The position numbers were made by a program, and so were the translations under genes. The notes below the pieces were generated by a model. The model was not told where the DNA came from and searched no databases. It saw nothing but the letters and a program-made list of their open reading frames with translations. This document shows positions 54,969-63,717 of a stretch of 64,000 bases of DNA, one piece after another (the first letter of the stretch is position 1; each line of letters opens with the position of its first letter). This DNA is from Granulicatella seriolae (GTDB lineage Bacteria > Bacillota > Bacilli > Lactobacillales > Aerococcaceae): NCBI RefSeq assembly GCF_024543085.1, contig NZ_JANHNZ010000002.1, positions 1 to 64,000 of the forward strand, read 5' to 3'.

Positions 54969-55919
54969 ATGAAAGAAAAACTAATAAATCAATATCAAAA
55001 ATACATTCCAAAAGAATTAAAAGACAGCCCCCAGTGGGTTATCTTTAAAAAAATACCACGCACAAACCGATATGGTGAAACAAAAATCGCTAAAATTCCA
55101 ATGAGTGCATTAACTCTTTCTGCCAGTGATTGGAATAGCAAAAAGATGTGGACAAGCTTTGAAGTTGCACTCTATGTGCTAGTCAATTCTAAAGCTGATG
55201 GTCTAGCCTTCGTGCTATCAAGTGATGATCCATTTGTCTGTATTGACCTGGACCAATGTCTTGAAAATGATTCACTAAATCTACCATCAAAAGCAATTAT
55301 AGAAACCTTTACAGGCAGTTATATGGAGCTTTCCCAATCAAAGAAAGGTGTTCATATCTTTTGCAAAGGGCGAGTGCCAGGCAACCTTAATAGCCAATTA
55401 AATGGGGTTGAAATTTATCAGGAGAACCATTGCATTGCCATGACTGGTGATGTCGATTCTAGGCACTTAAAAACCTCTACAACGCTCCTAGATTATGACA
55501 AGGAACTGAATCAACTCTACCACGATTATGCCCCTAGAATAGAAACTAGAACGTTATCAAAAGCACCAACTAGCACAGAAGAACTACCCGATGTCAGAAC
55601 CATCATTGATACCATGTGCCGATTCAACCAACGAGCAAGAGAGCTCTTTTATGGTTCTAATTTAAGTGGTGATTGGAGCAAGGATGACTTTGCTCTACTT
55701 CTGCTACTTCGAAGCTTTACCCATGGCAATAGTCAGCTCATGGAGTCCATCTTCTTAGAATCTGCCCTTAGTAGACTGGGCGAAGGAAGCAAAAGAAGTA
55801 ATAAGGAGTCCTACCTTAAATACCTAAGAGGTAGTATTCAAAAAGCAAATCAAATTGGACATCAAAATTTCTGGGATTACCAGTTTATGAAGTCACCACG
55901 AAGGGAGCTGAGCCGATGA
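54969..55919 (+). CDS. Primase-polymerase-like protein (NrS-1 / bifunctional primase type)
   Basis: This 316-residue protein has SPQWVIFKKIPRTNRYGETK, DDPFVCIDLDQCLEN (acidic metal ligands) and SKKGVHIFCKGRVPGNLNS with ENHCIAMTGDV, the archaeo-eukaryotic primase-polymerase core found in phage and plasmid replication modules. A helical C-terminal end with SHGNS-like turns is less clear. Its stop overlaps the downstream ATPase start, so the two form a replication unit. AGGAGGAACAG precedes the ATG. Confidence 0.75.
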   Translation: MKEKLINQYQKYIPKELKDSPQWVIFKKIPRTNRYGETKIAKIPMSALTLSASDWNSKKMWTSFEVALYVLVNSKADGLAFVLSSDDPFVCIDLDQCLENDSLNLPSKAIIETFTGSYMELSQSKKGVHIFCKGRVPGNLNSQLNGVEIYQENHCIAMTGDVDSRHLKTSTTLLDYDKELNQLYHDYAPRIETRTLSKAPTSTEELPDVRTIIDTMCRFNQRARELFYGSNLSGDWSKDDFALLLLLRSFTHGNSQLMESIFLESALSRLGEGSKRSNKESYLKYLRGSIQKANQIGHQNFWDYQFMKSPRRELSR

Positions 55920-56878
55920 AATCCTATACCATTGAAACAGCCTTTGACGTTGGTGATAAGTTCATTGTTGATAATCTGATTGCTAGAAAAAGCATTACCT
56001 TAATCGTTGCTTCACCCAAAAAAGGTAAAACAGCTCTAGGACTAAATCTTGGTCTTTGCATTCATGAAGGAGTCAACTTTCTAGAGCAAACAGTCAAAAA
56101 AACCAAGGTAGTCTATTACTGCAATGAACTATCTGGCAGTCTCATTCAAGAGCGAATTAAGAGGCTGGATATTCCTTGTTCAGCTGATATGAAGTTTTAT
56201 GAGGGAACCAGTTATATTGACTTTAAAACCTTTGAATCCATCATCAAAAATGATACACAGGAGGGTTATGAAGTCTTTGTCGTTGATACCTTCTCCAAAA
56301 TCAAATATGACCGAAAGTATAATGCCAACGATTACAGTGATACCTATGAAATCATGGCAAAGTACTACGAACTAATTGAAAAATATGGCTGCACTTTTAT
56401 CATGATGTACCACACCAAGAAGGATTCCAGTGTGAAGAGTGTCAGTGAGAAAGTGATTGGCTCTCAAGCTCTATCTGGTTCAGTTGATACCATCATTGCC
56501 ATTGATAAGCCATCGGAATTTGATACTGAATTTAAGCTGGATGTCACAAGCCGCTTGTTTGAATCCAAAGCCTATCAAGTCAAAATTAATCCGCAAAGAA
56601 AGATCCTTGAACTGGATCAAATCGACCCAATTGAGTCCCTTGAACCATCTATTCAAAGACTAGTGCAGGCGATGCCTAAAATTCATGAGTTTGAAGGAAC
56701 CATTGTCGATATCTGTTCTAAGATTAAACTCGACATTGAAAGTCCTCAGCAGTTTGGCAAAACGATTCAGAGAAATAAAGATGTGCTAAGTAAGAATGGC
56801 ATCACAGTAACTTCTAAACGCAGCAAAAACAACAACATCTATTCCATTAAGTATCTGCCAGAGGATGTAGTGTACTAA
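55916..56878 (+). CDS. RepA-like RecA-fold ATPase (helicase type)
   Basis: This 320-residue protein has Walker A VASPKKGKTALGLNLG near residues 38-53, Walker B EVFVVDTFSKIKYD near 120 and YHTKKD downstream, as in hexameric RepA/DnaB-like helicase loaders of phages and mobilizable elements. The C-terminal part is a probable winged helix. It overlaps the primase gene by ATGA and likely unwinds the replication origin with it. It is followed by a 270-base gap that may hold oriT. Confidence 0.8.
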   Translation: MKSYTIETAFDVGDKFIVDNLIARKSITLIVASPKKGKTALGLNLGLCIHEGVNFLEQTVKKTKVVYYCNELSGSLIQERIKRLDIPCSADMKFYEGTSYIDFKTFESIIKNDTQEGYEVFVVDTFSKIKYDRKYNANDYSDTYEIMAKYYELIEKYGCTFIMMYHTKKDSSVKSVSEKVIGSQALSGSVDTIIAIDKPSEFDTEFKLDVTSRLFESKAYQVKINPQRKILELDQIDPIESLEPSIQRLVQAMPKIHEFEGTIVDICSKIKLDIESPQQFGKTIQRNKDVLSKNGITVTSKRSKNNNIYSIKYLPEDVVY

Positions 56879-57146
56879 TTACCGTGAAGACCGTTCAATG
56901 TTTCCCTATACCCCGAATGTCGCACGCTCTGCACGGTATGAACGGTAAATCATGAGGGAGTCCTATTTATGGGCTCCTTTGTGCTAGTCCTATTTGAAAA
57001 TAAGGAAATCAATTTCAGATACTTTTAGTTGATAGCAAGCATATACTTTTTGACCACAGTCTCAAAAGTAGGCTTGAAATTTGTACCAAATTTATTAATC
57101 AGGGACACCCTGAAACCCAAAAACAAAAACCTAGGAGGAAAAATAT
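56879..57146 (+). other. Non-coding gap before mobC, candidate oriT
   Basis: No gene is seen in these 268 bases. The left end has TTACCGTGAAGACCGTTCAATG with TGCACGGTATGAACGGTAA about 30 bases on, an imperfect inverted repeat. GGGAGTCCTATTTATGGGCTCC is a hairpin. Its position directly upstream of MobC and relaxase genes is usual for a transfer origin, but the nick site is not identified. Confidence 0.45.
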
Positions 57147-57527
57147 ATGACCAATGAAATTAAGAGAACCAATAATCATACCGTTCATTTCATGGTAAAC
57201 GAAGAAGAAATGGAAGAACTAAACAGACGCTTCAATCGTTCTGGTTATAAAACCAAAAGAGAGTTTTATCTGGATTCCATTTTGAAAAATCGAATCATCA
57301 GCATTGATGTAAGTGGTGAGTTTGCAAAAGAGCTCCGAGAACTTCAATCGCTCGTAAGTCATAATGCTACTAACATCAATCAGATTGCAAAATATACCAA
57401 CACGGCTGGCTCTATTGAGAAAATAATGCTTGAAAATATTCAAGAAGTTCTCCAAAAAGAAATCCAAATGCTCTTTGAATTTAGGTCTATGGTATCGAAT
57501 AATCTAATCAGTGAGATTGTCGGATAA
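57147..57527 (+). CDS. mobC: Mobilization protein MobC
   Basis: This 126-residue protein has a ribbon-helix-helix start (NNHTVHFMVNEEEMEELN) and the MobC signature SHNATNINQIAKYTNT, then a coiled C-terminal end. MobC helps melt oriT and brings the relaxase to it. The ATG has CCTAGGAGGAAAAATAT upstream. The stop overlaps the relaxase start by TAATG, so they are coupled. It is distinct from the MobC-like protein at 54422. Confidence 0.88.
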   Translation: MTNEIKRTNNHTVHFMVNEEEMEELNRRFNRSGYKTKREFYLDSILKNRIISIDVSGEFAKELRELQSLVSHNATNINQIAKYTNTAGSIEKIMLENIQEVLQKEIQMLFEFRSMVSNNLISEIVG

Positions 57528-58984
57528 TGGCTGTTACATCAATCCACCCCATCAAAACAACACTCAAGAAGGCAATCGATTATATCTGTAATGCCGATAA
57601 GACTGCCGATGAAATCTATGTCTCTACCCACCTATGCAGCCGTGAGTTTGCCGACAAAGAATTTGAGCTAACTAAGAAACAATTTAACTCCAGAACGAAG
57701 ACACTGGCTCATCATTTAATTCAATCCTTTGTGCCAGATGAAGTTAGTTTTGAAGAAGCTCATCAAGTAGGATTAGAGCTTTGTGAATCGGTTTTAGGTG
57801 GTAAGTACGAGTATGTACTTGCCACCCATATCGACAAAAACCATATCCACAATCATATCATTTTTAATTCTGTTGATGTTGATGAGGGAAAAGTCTACCA
57901 CTCCTACTACGGCTCTTATATGAACATTAGAAATCAAAGTGACAGACTTTGTAAGGAGCATAATCTCTCTGTGCTAGATTCAGAAGTACAGGCTGATATC
58001 GAAGAAATTACTAAGAGAAAATTCACCAATTGGTATGACTGGAACACCGATAAGCAAGGCTCAAATTTTAAGAGCAAGCTACAAAAAGATATTGATAAGA
58101 CTATCGAGAAGTCAAAAGACTGGGATGGTTTTATCGAAGGCATGAAGAAGCTTGGCTATGAAATAAAGCCTGGCAAATACATCTCTTTCAAGCATAAGGA
58201 TAAACAAAGATTCACTCGTGCCAAAACACTTGGTGATGATTATACAGAAGCCGAACTACGAAAACGCATAGAAACACCACTAGCACAAAGAACAAAGGAA
58301 TTAGATTCCATTGTTGATACCAGGGACAATGAAAAAATTCAAAATAGCCCTGCCTACAAGCACTGGGCAAGCAAACATAATCTTCAAACTGCTTCATCTT
58401 CTGTCCTTCAAATGCGAGAATTTGGCTTTAATAGTCGGGAAGAATTAGGGCGAGCGATTCATAAACTTTCCTTTAATAGGAACGAAATTAAGCAGAACTT
58501 TGACCGCCTGAGCCAAGAACAAAACGACATCAAGGAAATCATCAAGCATATCCAGGTCTGTATGGAAAAGAAATCCCATTATGACGGTTACAAGAAAAAC
58601 CCAACCGACAAAATCTTCTATATGATGAACAAGAGTGGTATTGAAGCTTATGAAAAATCGGAGGAACAAGTTGATTTCTTTATCAAGAAATATCCGCACC
58701 TCAAAGTGCTTGTCAAAAATGGCATGAAAGACAAATCGGTCTTCAAAAAGCTCAACAAGCAGCTCGATAAACTGCAAACTCAGTGTGAGCAGATAGCGAA
58801 TGAGCATAATGAACTAGGCAAAGAATTCAAGCAGTTAAAACAGATTGAAAAGAACTATGATGATTATATGAATCAAGGAAAATCGGAAGCAACCAGTATT
58901 CTAAAAGAGATTCAGAAACACAAAGAAGCCGATCAGGAGCAAAAGAAATCCAAAGATAAAAAACTAGCACAAGAGGAACGATGA
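57527..58984 (+). CDS. Relaxase (MobP-type, Relaxase/Mobilization nuclease domain)
   Basis: This 485-residue relaxase has a nuclease half with catalytic Tyr in the N-terminal region (KAIDYICNADK), LAHHLIQSFVPDEVSFEEA and the three-His metal site THIDKNHIHNHIIFNSVD (about residues 100-120). The C-terminal half is a long coiled coil, rich in Lys and Glu. It nicks oriT and leads one strand to the recipient through a helper's type IV system. The protein starts at the end of mobC and ends before an unrelated minus-strand regulator. Confidence 0.9.
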   Translation: MAVTSIHPIKTTLKKAIDYICNADKTADEIYVSTHLCSREFADKEFELTKKQFNSRTKTLAHHLIQSFVPDEVSFEEAHQVGLELCESVLGGKYEYVLATHIDKNHIHNHIIFNSVDVDEGKVYHSYYGSYMNIRNQSDRLCKEHNLSVLDSEVQADIEEITKRKFTNWYDWNTDKQGSNFKSKLQKDIDKTIEKSKDWDGFIEGMKKLGYEIKPGKYISFKHKDKQRFTRAKTLGDDYTEAELRKRIETPLAQRTKELDSIVDTRDNEKIQNSPAYKHWASKHNLQTASSSVLQMREFGFNSREELGRAIHKLSFNRNEIKQNFDRLSQEQNDIKEIIKHIQVCMEKKSHYDGYKKNPTDKIFYMMNKSGIEAYEKSEEQVDFFIKKYPHLKVLVKNGMKDKSVFKKLNKQLDKLQTQCEQIANEHNELGKEFKQLKQIEKNYDDYMNQGKSEATSILKEIQKHKEADQEQKKSKDKKLAQEER

Positions 58985-59039
58985 TTTCAGCTAAAAAAAG
59001 AGATAACTCCAAGTTTCGATTATGAATATTAGTGGTTTA

Positions 59040-59681
59040 TTAACCTGCATCAAATGCATCATTTAGCAACAAAGTAAAAGCCTCTTGTACATAGTATCGC
59101 GCAATCTTTACAACTCCAGACAGCTCCATTTGTTGGTCTGAAATATTGTTAATCCATTGTTCTTTCTCATCTTCGCATTTAAACTTTGGAATAGTAACTT
59201 GTTTAGACTTTATGAATTTAGTCAATGAAATATTAAGATAACTGATGGCTTCGCATAACTCATGAAAATAAGTAGATGTAAAAAAAATATTTAAAGCTGT
59301 CATCATATCATCGTCTTCATATTTCCCAAAAGGATGCATAATAGATACTAGTGCCTCAATTGCATTTTGATTTAAACCTATTACTGAACACACTTGTTCC
59401 AATGTAAATGTTTCGTTATCTATTTCACCAGTGAGATAACCAATATCCACCTTTAAGTAATCTGCGATATAAACCATATTATCAAATTCTGGGAAGCCCT
59501 TTATACCATTTCTGGCATCACCTAGATTAACCCATCTGCTTATAGTTTTTTGTGTGAACTGAGTACCATATCTTTCATTTAAATTATGTGCAAATGACTT
59601 TTGTGTATATCCGGCATCTTGAATGCATTTTTTTAACCGTTCATTCCAGCAACGTTGCTTCTGTTCAATTATGTTGTACAC
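59040..59681 (-). CDS. XRE-family transcriptional regulator, second in the element
   Basis: This 213-residue protein has an N-terminal helix-turn-helix (KKCIQDAGYTQKSFAHNLNE with FTQKTISRWVN) and a longer helical C-terminus containing YLTGEIDNETFTLEQV. A GTG start is used, as no ATG fits and AAAGGAGG lies about twelve bases before. It is divergent from the small membrane-protein genes that follow and may control them or sense a host signal. It resembles phage-type regulators by layout only. Confidence 0.72.
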   Translation of the reverse strand: MYNIIEQKQRCWNERLKKCIQDAGYTQKSFAHNLNERYGTQFTQKTISRWVNLGDARNGIKGFPEFDNMVYIADYLKVDIGYLTGEIDNETFTLEQVCSVIGLNQNAIEALVSIMHPFGKYEDDDMMTALNIFFTSTYFHELCEAISYLNISLTKFIKSKQVTIPKFKCEDEKEQWINNISDQQMELSGVVKIARYYVQEAFTLLLNDAFDAG

Positions 59682-59831
59682 GGGATATTATTCCTCCTTT
59701 TCATTATATAATACCCCATTTATATTACTTGTACAACCTATAATAGCAAAGTATAATAAAGATGAACCAAAAATCGTATTAGATAGTCAACGGCTAAACC
59801 ACTAAGAAGAAATTAAAATGGAGGGTAACAA

Positions 59832-60314
59832 ATGGAATGTAATCAGAATAGGGATCACTACATTGGAAAACTAGGAATCGTGCATAGAATGGAGAAGGAA
59901 CAAAGTGCTTTTATTTCATGGATTAAAGCACACAAAAAAGAACTTATTTTCTCAGGAATAACCATTACAACATTAATAGTCTTCATCTTGGGGATGAAAA
60001 ATATGGATTCCATAAAGGAACTATGGGCTGCTCTGCAAGAGTCTATGTCAAAAAAATCTATAGACAAGTCTATTATGAAAATAGCCGAAAGCCCTGTTTC
60101 ACTTAGTGAATCTCTAAGTACCACCAGCATAAATTTGCCTCCAATACACAACAAACAAAATACTATATTTGACGTATCAGGTCATCCGCGTAATCTCCCT
60201 ATGGCTAGAAATGCTTCTCCAGAAAAGATTGCTATGGCAACAGAACTAGGTATCAATCTTTTACCTCAACAGACATGGGTTAATACCTATACAAAAGGTC
60301 TTAGTGCAGCATAA
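59832..60314 (+). CDS. Single-TM hypothetical protein
   Basis: This 160-residue protein has a charged N-terminus, one TM helix near residues 40-57 (LIFSGITITTLIVFILGMK) and a long C-terminal part with SPVSLSESLSTTSINLPP that may lie outside or in the cytosol. It has no signal-peptide cleavage site and matches no family I know. GGAGGGTAACAA precedes the ATG. With the next gene it forms a pair at the attR end of the element, divergent from the XRE gene. Confidence 0.6.
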   Translation: MECNQNRDHYIGKLGIVHRMEKEQSAFISWIKAHKKELIFSGITITTLIVFILGMKNMDSIKELWAALQESMSKKSIDKSIMKIAESPVSLSESLSTTSINLPPIHNKQNTIFDVSGHPRNLPMARNASPEKIAMATELGINLLPQQTWVNTYTKGLSAA

Positions 60315-60377
60315 AAATTCAATATGCTTATTGAAGGCAATTATAAATTTAAAATAACTAGAAAGGATGTTTACAAT

Positions 60378-60701
60378 ATGGGAAAAAGCAAAGAAGAAAA
60401 AAGTTTACTTGCTAAGTTAGCAAGTGGTGCTTTAGACGGTATGGTTGGTGATGATTTGACTACATCTGGAGGATCAAGTGTATGGACATCAATAAAGAAT
60501 GGTATACCCACTCGCTATAAGCAAGGACCTGGAGGAAAGTTCTTCAATGGCAAAGAAAATGAACGGTACGAAGGCAAGTTACATACATTAGAAGAGTGGA
60601 GTACAGATGATGAAAAATTAGCATTCCTTAAAAAATTTGGATGGTTGACAAAAGATGATGATGTAAAAAAATATAGTGCCAAATTTAAACCAAAGAAGTA
60701 A
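60378..60701 (+). CDS. Small basic hypothetical protein
   Basis: This 107-residue Gly- and Lys-rich protein begins GKSKEEKSLLAKLASGALDG, has YKQGPGGKFFNGKENERYEG and ends with a Lys-rich tail. I do not recognise it. The ATG at 60378 has AGAAAGGA upstream, so the longer frame from 60324 is unlikely. It follows the single-TM gene by 63 bases and both end at the hairpin near 60730. It might be an accessory, toxin-like or immunity component. Confidence 0.55.
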   Translation: MGKSKEEKSLLAKLASGALDGMVGDDLTTSGGSSVWTSIKNGIPTRYKQGPGGKFFNGKENERYEGKLHTLEEWSTDDEKLAFLKKFGWLTKDDDVKKYSAKFKPKK

Positions 60702-60726
60702 AATTAGCTCTGCATCCCTAGCAAAA

Positions 60727-60767
60727 AGCACATAGACCAGAAGCCATCACTTCAAAATCTATGTGCT
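60727..60767. terminator. Hairpin terminator at the right end of the element
   Basis: AGCACATAGA pairs with TCTATGTGCT across about 20 bases, followed by ATTTCTTT. It would end the rightward transcript of the two small genes. Its loop end CACTTCAAA is shared with the hairpin at 36685-36728. Confidence 0.65.
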
Positions 60768-60917
60768 ATTTCTTTGCCCTATTTAAAAAATCAATACAAA
60801 TTCAACAACTCCCTTTTTAGGTCGTTTTTTCGAATTTTAGTATCATTGCGACTTCAATTACCATAATTTTTGAGCAGCCAAGCTCTGAAATCCTTTGTTT
60901 ACAAGGCTTTCCGCAAC

Positions 60918-60951
60918 AGTAACAAATTTGTTACTTCACTCCCACTCAATA
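60918..60951. other. attR with adjacent palindrome
   Basis: ACTCCCACTCAATA (60938-60951) covers the last guaA codons and matches attL. Immediately left is the perfect palindrome AGTAACAAATTTGTTACT (60918-60935), related to the operators in the xis promoter. It may bind Xis, the integrase arm domain or the XRE repressor. Confidence 0.8.
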
Positions 60952-62489
60952 GTTGAAGGTGGCTTACTAGTAATATCATAAACAACTCGATTAACATGCC
61001 CTACTTCATTAACAATCCGCACACTAATCTTCTGCAAAACATCCCAAGGAATTCTTGCAAAGTCACTGGTCATGCCGTCAATACTGGTAACAGCACGAAT
61101 ACCAATTGTATAGTCATAGGTTCTAGCATCCCCCATAACCCCTACGCTTCTAAAGCCTGGTAGGACGGTGAAGTATTGCCAGATGTCTCTGTCTAGGCCT
61201 GCTTTGGCGATTTCTTCTCTCAAAATAGCATCGCTATCTCTGACGATGGTTAGTTTTTCTTCGGTGATTTCGCCGATGACACGGATGCCTAAGCCCGGTC
61301 CTGGGAATGGTTGGCGCCATACTAGGCTTTCTGGCATGCCCAACTCGATTCCTAATTGGCGAACTTCGTCTTTAAACAAGGTGTTTAGTGGTTCGATTAA
61401 TTGGAATTGCATGTCTTCTGGCAAGCCACCCACGTTATGGTGAGACTTGATGGTTTGTGCTGTATCGGTTCCTGATTCGATAACGTCTGTATAAAGGGTT
61501 CCTTGTGCTAGGAAATCAACGCCTTCTAACTTGCTAGCTTCGTCATCAAATACATAAACAAATTCATTTCCAATGATTTTACGCTTTTGTTCTGGATCGC
61601 TAACGCCGGCTAGCTTAGATAAGAAGCGCTCTTGGGCGTTGACACGGATAATGTTTAGGCCGAATTTTCCAGATAGGCTTTCCATGACTTGGTCGCCCTC
61701 ACCTTTTCTTAGTAGGCCGTGGTCAACGAAGATACAAACTAATTGATCGCCGATTGCTTTGTGCAAGAGAACGCCGGTAACGCTTGAGTCTACACCGCCT
61801 GACAAGGCCAATAAGACTTTGCGGTCGCCAACTGTTTCACGAATTTTTTCTACTTCAATGTCAATAAAGCTAGCAATGGACCAGTCACCACTACAGCCAC
61901 AGATATCGAAAGCAAAGTTTCTCAACATGTCATTTCCATGTACGGAGTGACGTACTTCTGGGTGAAATTGTACGCCGTAGAAAGATTTGTCATTGTTTGC
62001 CATGGCTGCGATTGGGCATGAGTCGCTAACAGCACTAACGGTGAAGCCTGCTGGCAATTCGGTCACCAAGTCTCCGTGGCTCATCCAAACGGTTTCAGTG
62101 CTAGCTAGGCCTTTGAATAGTGGGTTAGCATCATCTTGAATGCGAATATCCGCTTTCCCATACTCACGGTGCTCTGCGCCTTCAACTTTTCCATTGAAGA
62201 ATTGCGTCATCAATTGCATACCGTAACAGATACCGAAAACAGGAATGCCTAATTCAAAGATCTCTGGGTCAACATGGAAGGCATTGTCATCATAGACACT
62301 GTTTGGCCCTCCTGAGAAGATAATCCCCTTCACATTTCCTTTTGCCATAATGTCTTTGGCACTAGTCTTGTGAGAAATCAATTCAGAATAAACACCGAAT
62401 TCTCGGATTCTTCTAGTAATCAACTGGTTGTACTGGCTCCCAAAATCGAGCACGATAATTTTTTCTAAGTGTGTAATTTGGTCTGACAT
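60936..62489 (-). CDS. guaA: GMP synthase (glutamine-hydrolysing)
   Basis: This 517-residue enzyme makes GMP from XMP, ATP and glutamine in purine synthesis. The glutaminase half has GICYGMQLM with the catalytic Cys and [11 protein letters not shown]. The synthetase half has the pyrophosphatase loop LSGGVDSSV near 232. It ends IEWE, where the mobile element is inserted. The stop is now TGA from the element and the protein end is unchanged. The ATG at 62489 follows AAGGAGGAAAAC. An upstream in-frame ATG is not used. Confidence 0.97.
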   Translation of the reverse strand: MSDQITHLEKIIVLDFGSQYNQLITRRIREFGVYSELISHKTSAKDIMAKGNVKGIIFSGGPNSVYDDNAFHVDPEIFELGIPVFGICYGMQLMTQFFNGKVEGAEHREYGKADIRIQDDANPLFKGLASTETVWMSHGDLVTELPAGFTVSAVSDSCPIAAMANNDKSFYGVQFHPEVRHSVHGNDMLRNFAFDICGCSGDWSIASFIDIEVEKIRETVGDRKVLLALSGGVDSSVTGVLLHKAIGDQLVCIFVDHGLLRKGEGDQVMESLSGKFGLNIIRVNAQERFLSKLAGVSDPEQKRKIIGNEFVYVFDDEASKLEGVDFLAQGTLYTDVIESGTDTAQTIKSHHNVGGLPEDMQFQLIEPLNTLFKDEVRQLGIELGMPESLVWRQPFPGPGLGIRVIGEITEEKLTIVRDSDAILREEIAKAGLDRDIWQYFTVLPGFRSVGVMGDARTYDYTIGIRAVTSIDGMTSDFARIPWDVLQKISVRIVNEVGHVNRVVYDITSKPPSTIEWE

Positions 62490-62612
62490 GTTTTCCTCCT
62501 TATGTTCTATTTCTTTGTACAAAGCAAGAGTTCTTACCTCTTGGCTTGCCAATGTATAGGCTATAGTTTACCATAGTTGCGCCTAAATTTCTCATTCTTA
62601 CCTTACTTGGGG

Positions 62613-63542
62613 TCAATATTTTTTTAATTGTAGATAATCGATATGGTGTTTGCTGGCCTTGTGAATGATTAGGTCGGCTCTAGACCTGGTTGGTAGGATA
62701 TATTCCTCTAAGTTTTTCAAGTTAATGGTGCGCCAAACTTCTTTGGCCATAGCGATGGCATCTTGTCGGGCACCTATAGCGTATTTGTAGTAATAATTGT
62801 CCGGCTGACTTTTAGCACGGTCCATGAGCAGTTCAAACCGTTCTAGGAACCATTTTTCGATATTATCTGCTTCGGCATCTACATATAGCGACCAGTCAAA
62901 GAAATCACTGACATAGATTTCCCGATTAGGTGGCAGCTGCAAGACGTTAATCCCCTCAACAATCAGGATGTCTGGTTGTTGGAAACTTTGGGTCTCATTA
63001 GGAATGATATTGTAGATTTCATGGGAATACATTGGTGCCGTTACTGCTTGGTCGCTGGTTTTAATGGCCAATAGGAATGCTACCAAGGATTCCATGTCAT
63101 AACTTTCAGGGAAGCCTTTGCGATTAAGAATGCCTCGTTCGATTAAGACTTCATTGGGAAACAGAAAGCCATCCGTTGTGGTTAAATCGATCGTCTTTTC
63201 CGGATACACCTGCTGCAACATGGTTTGGAGCAGTCTTGCTGTAGTGCTCTTTCCCACCGCCACACTACCGGAAACGCCAATGATGAATGGGATTGTCCGA
63301 TGGGTTTGTTTAAGGAAGGACTGTTCTTTCTTGTGCAAGTCGATGTGGTTCTTCCAATAAATATCAAAAATGTGCAAGATTGGTAAATAAATGTCCTCCA
63401 CATCCTGTAAGGAGATGCGGTCATTTAAAGAGGTTAGGTGTTGTAGTTCTTCAAGAGTCAAACGAATGTCATGGTTGGTTTTATTTTGTTTCCATTCGTC
63501 GCGGAGTATTTGGTAGTAGTATGCTTTTTCGTCCACAGTCAC
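62613..63542 (-). CDS. coaA: Pantothenate kinase, type I
   Basis: This 309-residue kinase phosphorylates pantothenate, the first step of coenzyme A synthesis. Walker A GVSGSVAVGKST is at residues 89-100, with TTDGFLFPN, RKGFPESYDMESLVAFL and YSHEIYNIIPNE following as in the bacterial CoaA family. It starts at a GTG with an AGAAGGGA site. A second GTG two codons later is an alternative. It lies upstream of guaA on the same strand, 124 bases away, with its own promoter region likely. Confidence 0.95.
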   Translation of the reverse strand: MTVDEKAYYYQILRDEWKQNKTNHDIRLTLEELQHLTSLNDRISLQDVEDIYLPILHIFDIYWKNHIDLHKKEQSFLKQTHRTIPFIIGVSGSVAVGKSTTARLLQTMLQQVYPEKTIDLTTTDGFLFPNEVLIERGILNRKGFPESYDMESLVAFLLAIKTSDQAVTAPMYSHEIYNIIPNETQSFQQPDILIVEGINVLQLPPNREIYVSDFFDWSLYVDAEADNIEKWFLERFELLMDRAKSQPDNYYYKYAIGARQDAIAMAKEVWRTINLKNLEEYILPTRSRADLIIHKASKHHIDYLQLKKY

Positions 63543-63717
63543 AGTCCCTTCTCATTTCTGGCATTATTGTATCACAGAAAAGCCTTAGTTTGATAAAGTT
63601 TATCTTAAATAGAGGCATGAAAAGTTTACAAGTTCGCTAGAATTCAGTAGAATGTTCAATGAACTAGGGAATTACGCCCTAATAAGTCAAAAAATCTGAC
63701 ACGAAAGGAAGGTTCTT

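Larger units (their letters stand above)
46865..60951. mobile_element. Integrative mobilizable element inserted in the 3' end of guaA
   Basis: The 14.1-kb segment between the two 14-bp att copies carries xis, a tyrosine integrase, MobC, a relaxase, a primase-like protein and a P-loop ATPase. It also carries an XRE repressor, a type III R-M operon, a SEFIR/TIR protein, a second XRE regulator and two small proteins. No type IV secretion genes are present, so it would need a helper to transfer. The integrase is central, not at an end, with defence cargo on the attL side. Confidence 0.85.

Noticed and set aside
62490-62552. Longer guaA start at 62552
   Set aside because: The 21-residue extension is not part of GuaA and the ATG at 62489 has a strong AAGGAGG site.
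62490-62612. Guanine riboswitch before guaA
   Set aside because: The gap is short and I cannot find the conserved purine-riboswitch core or its three-way junction.
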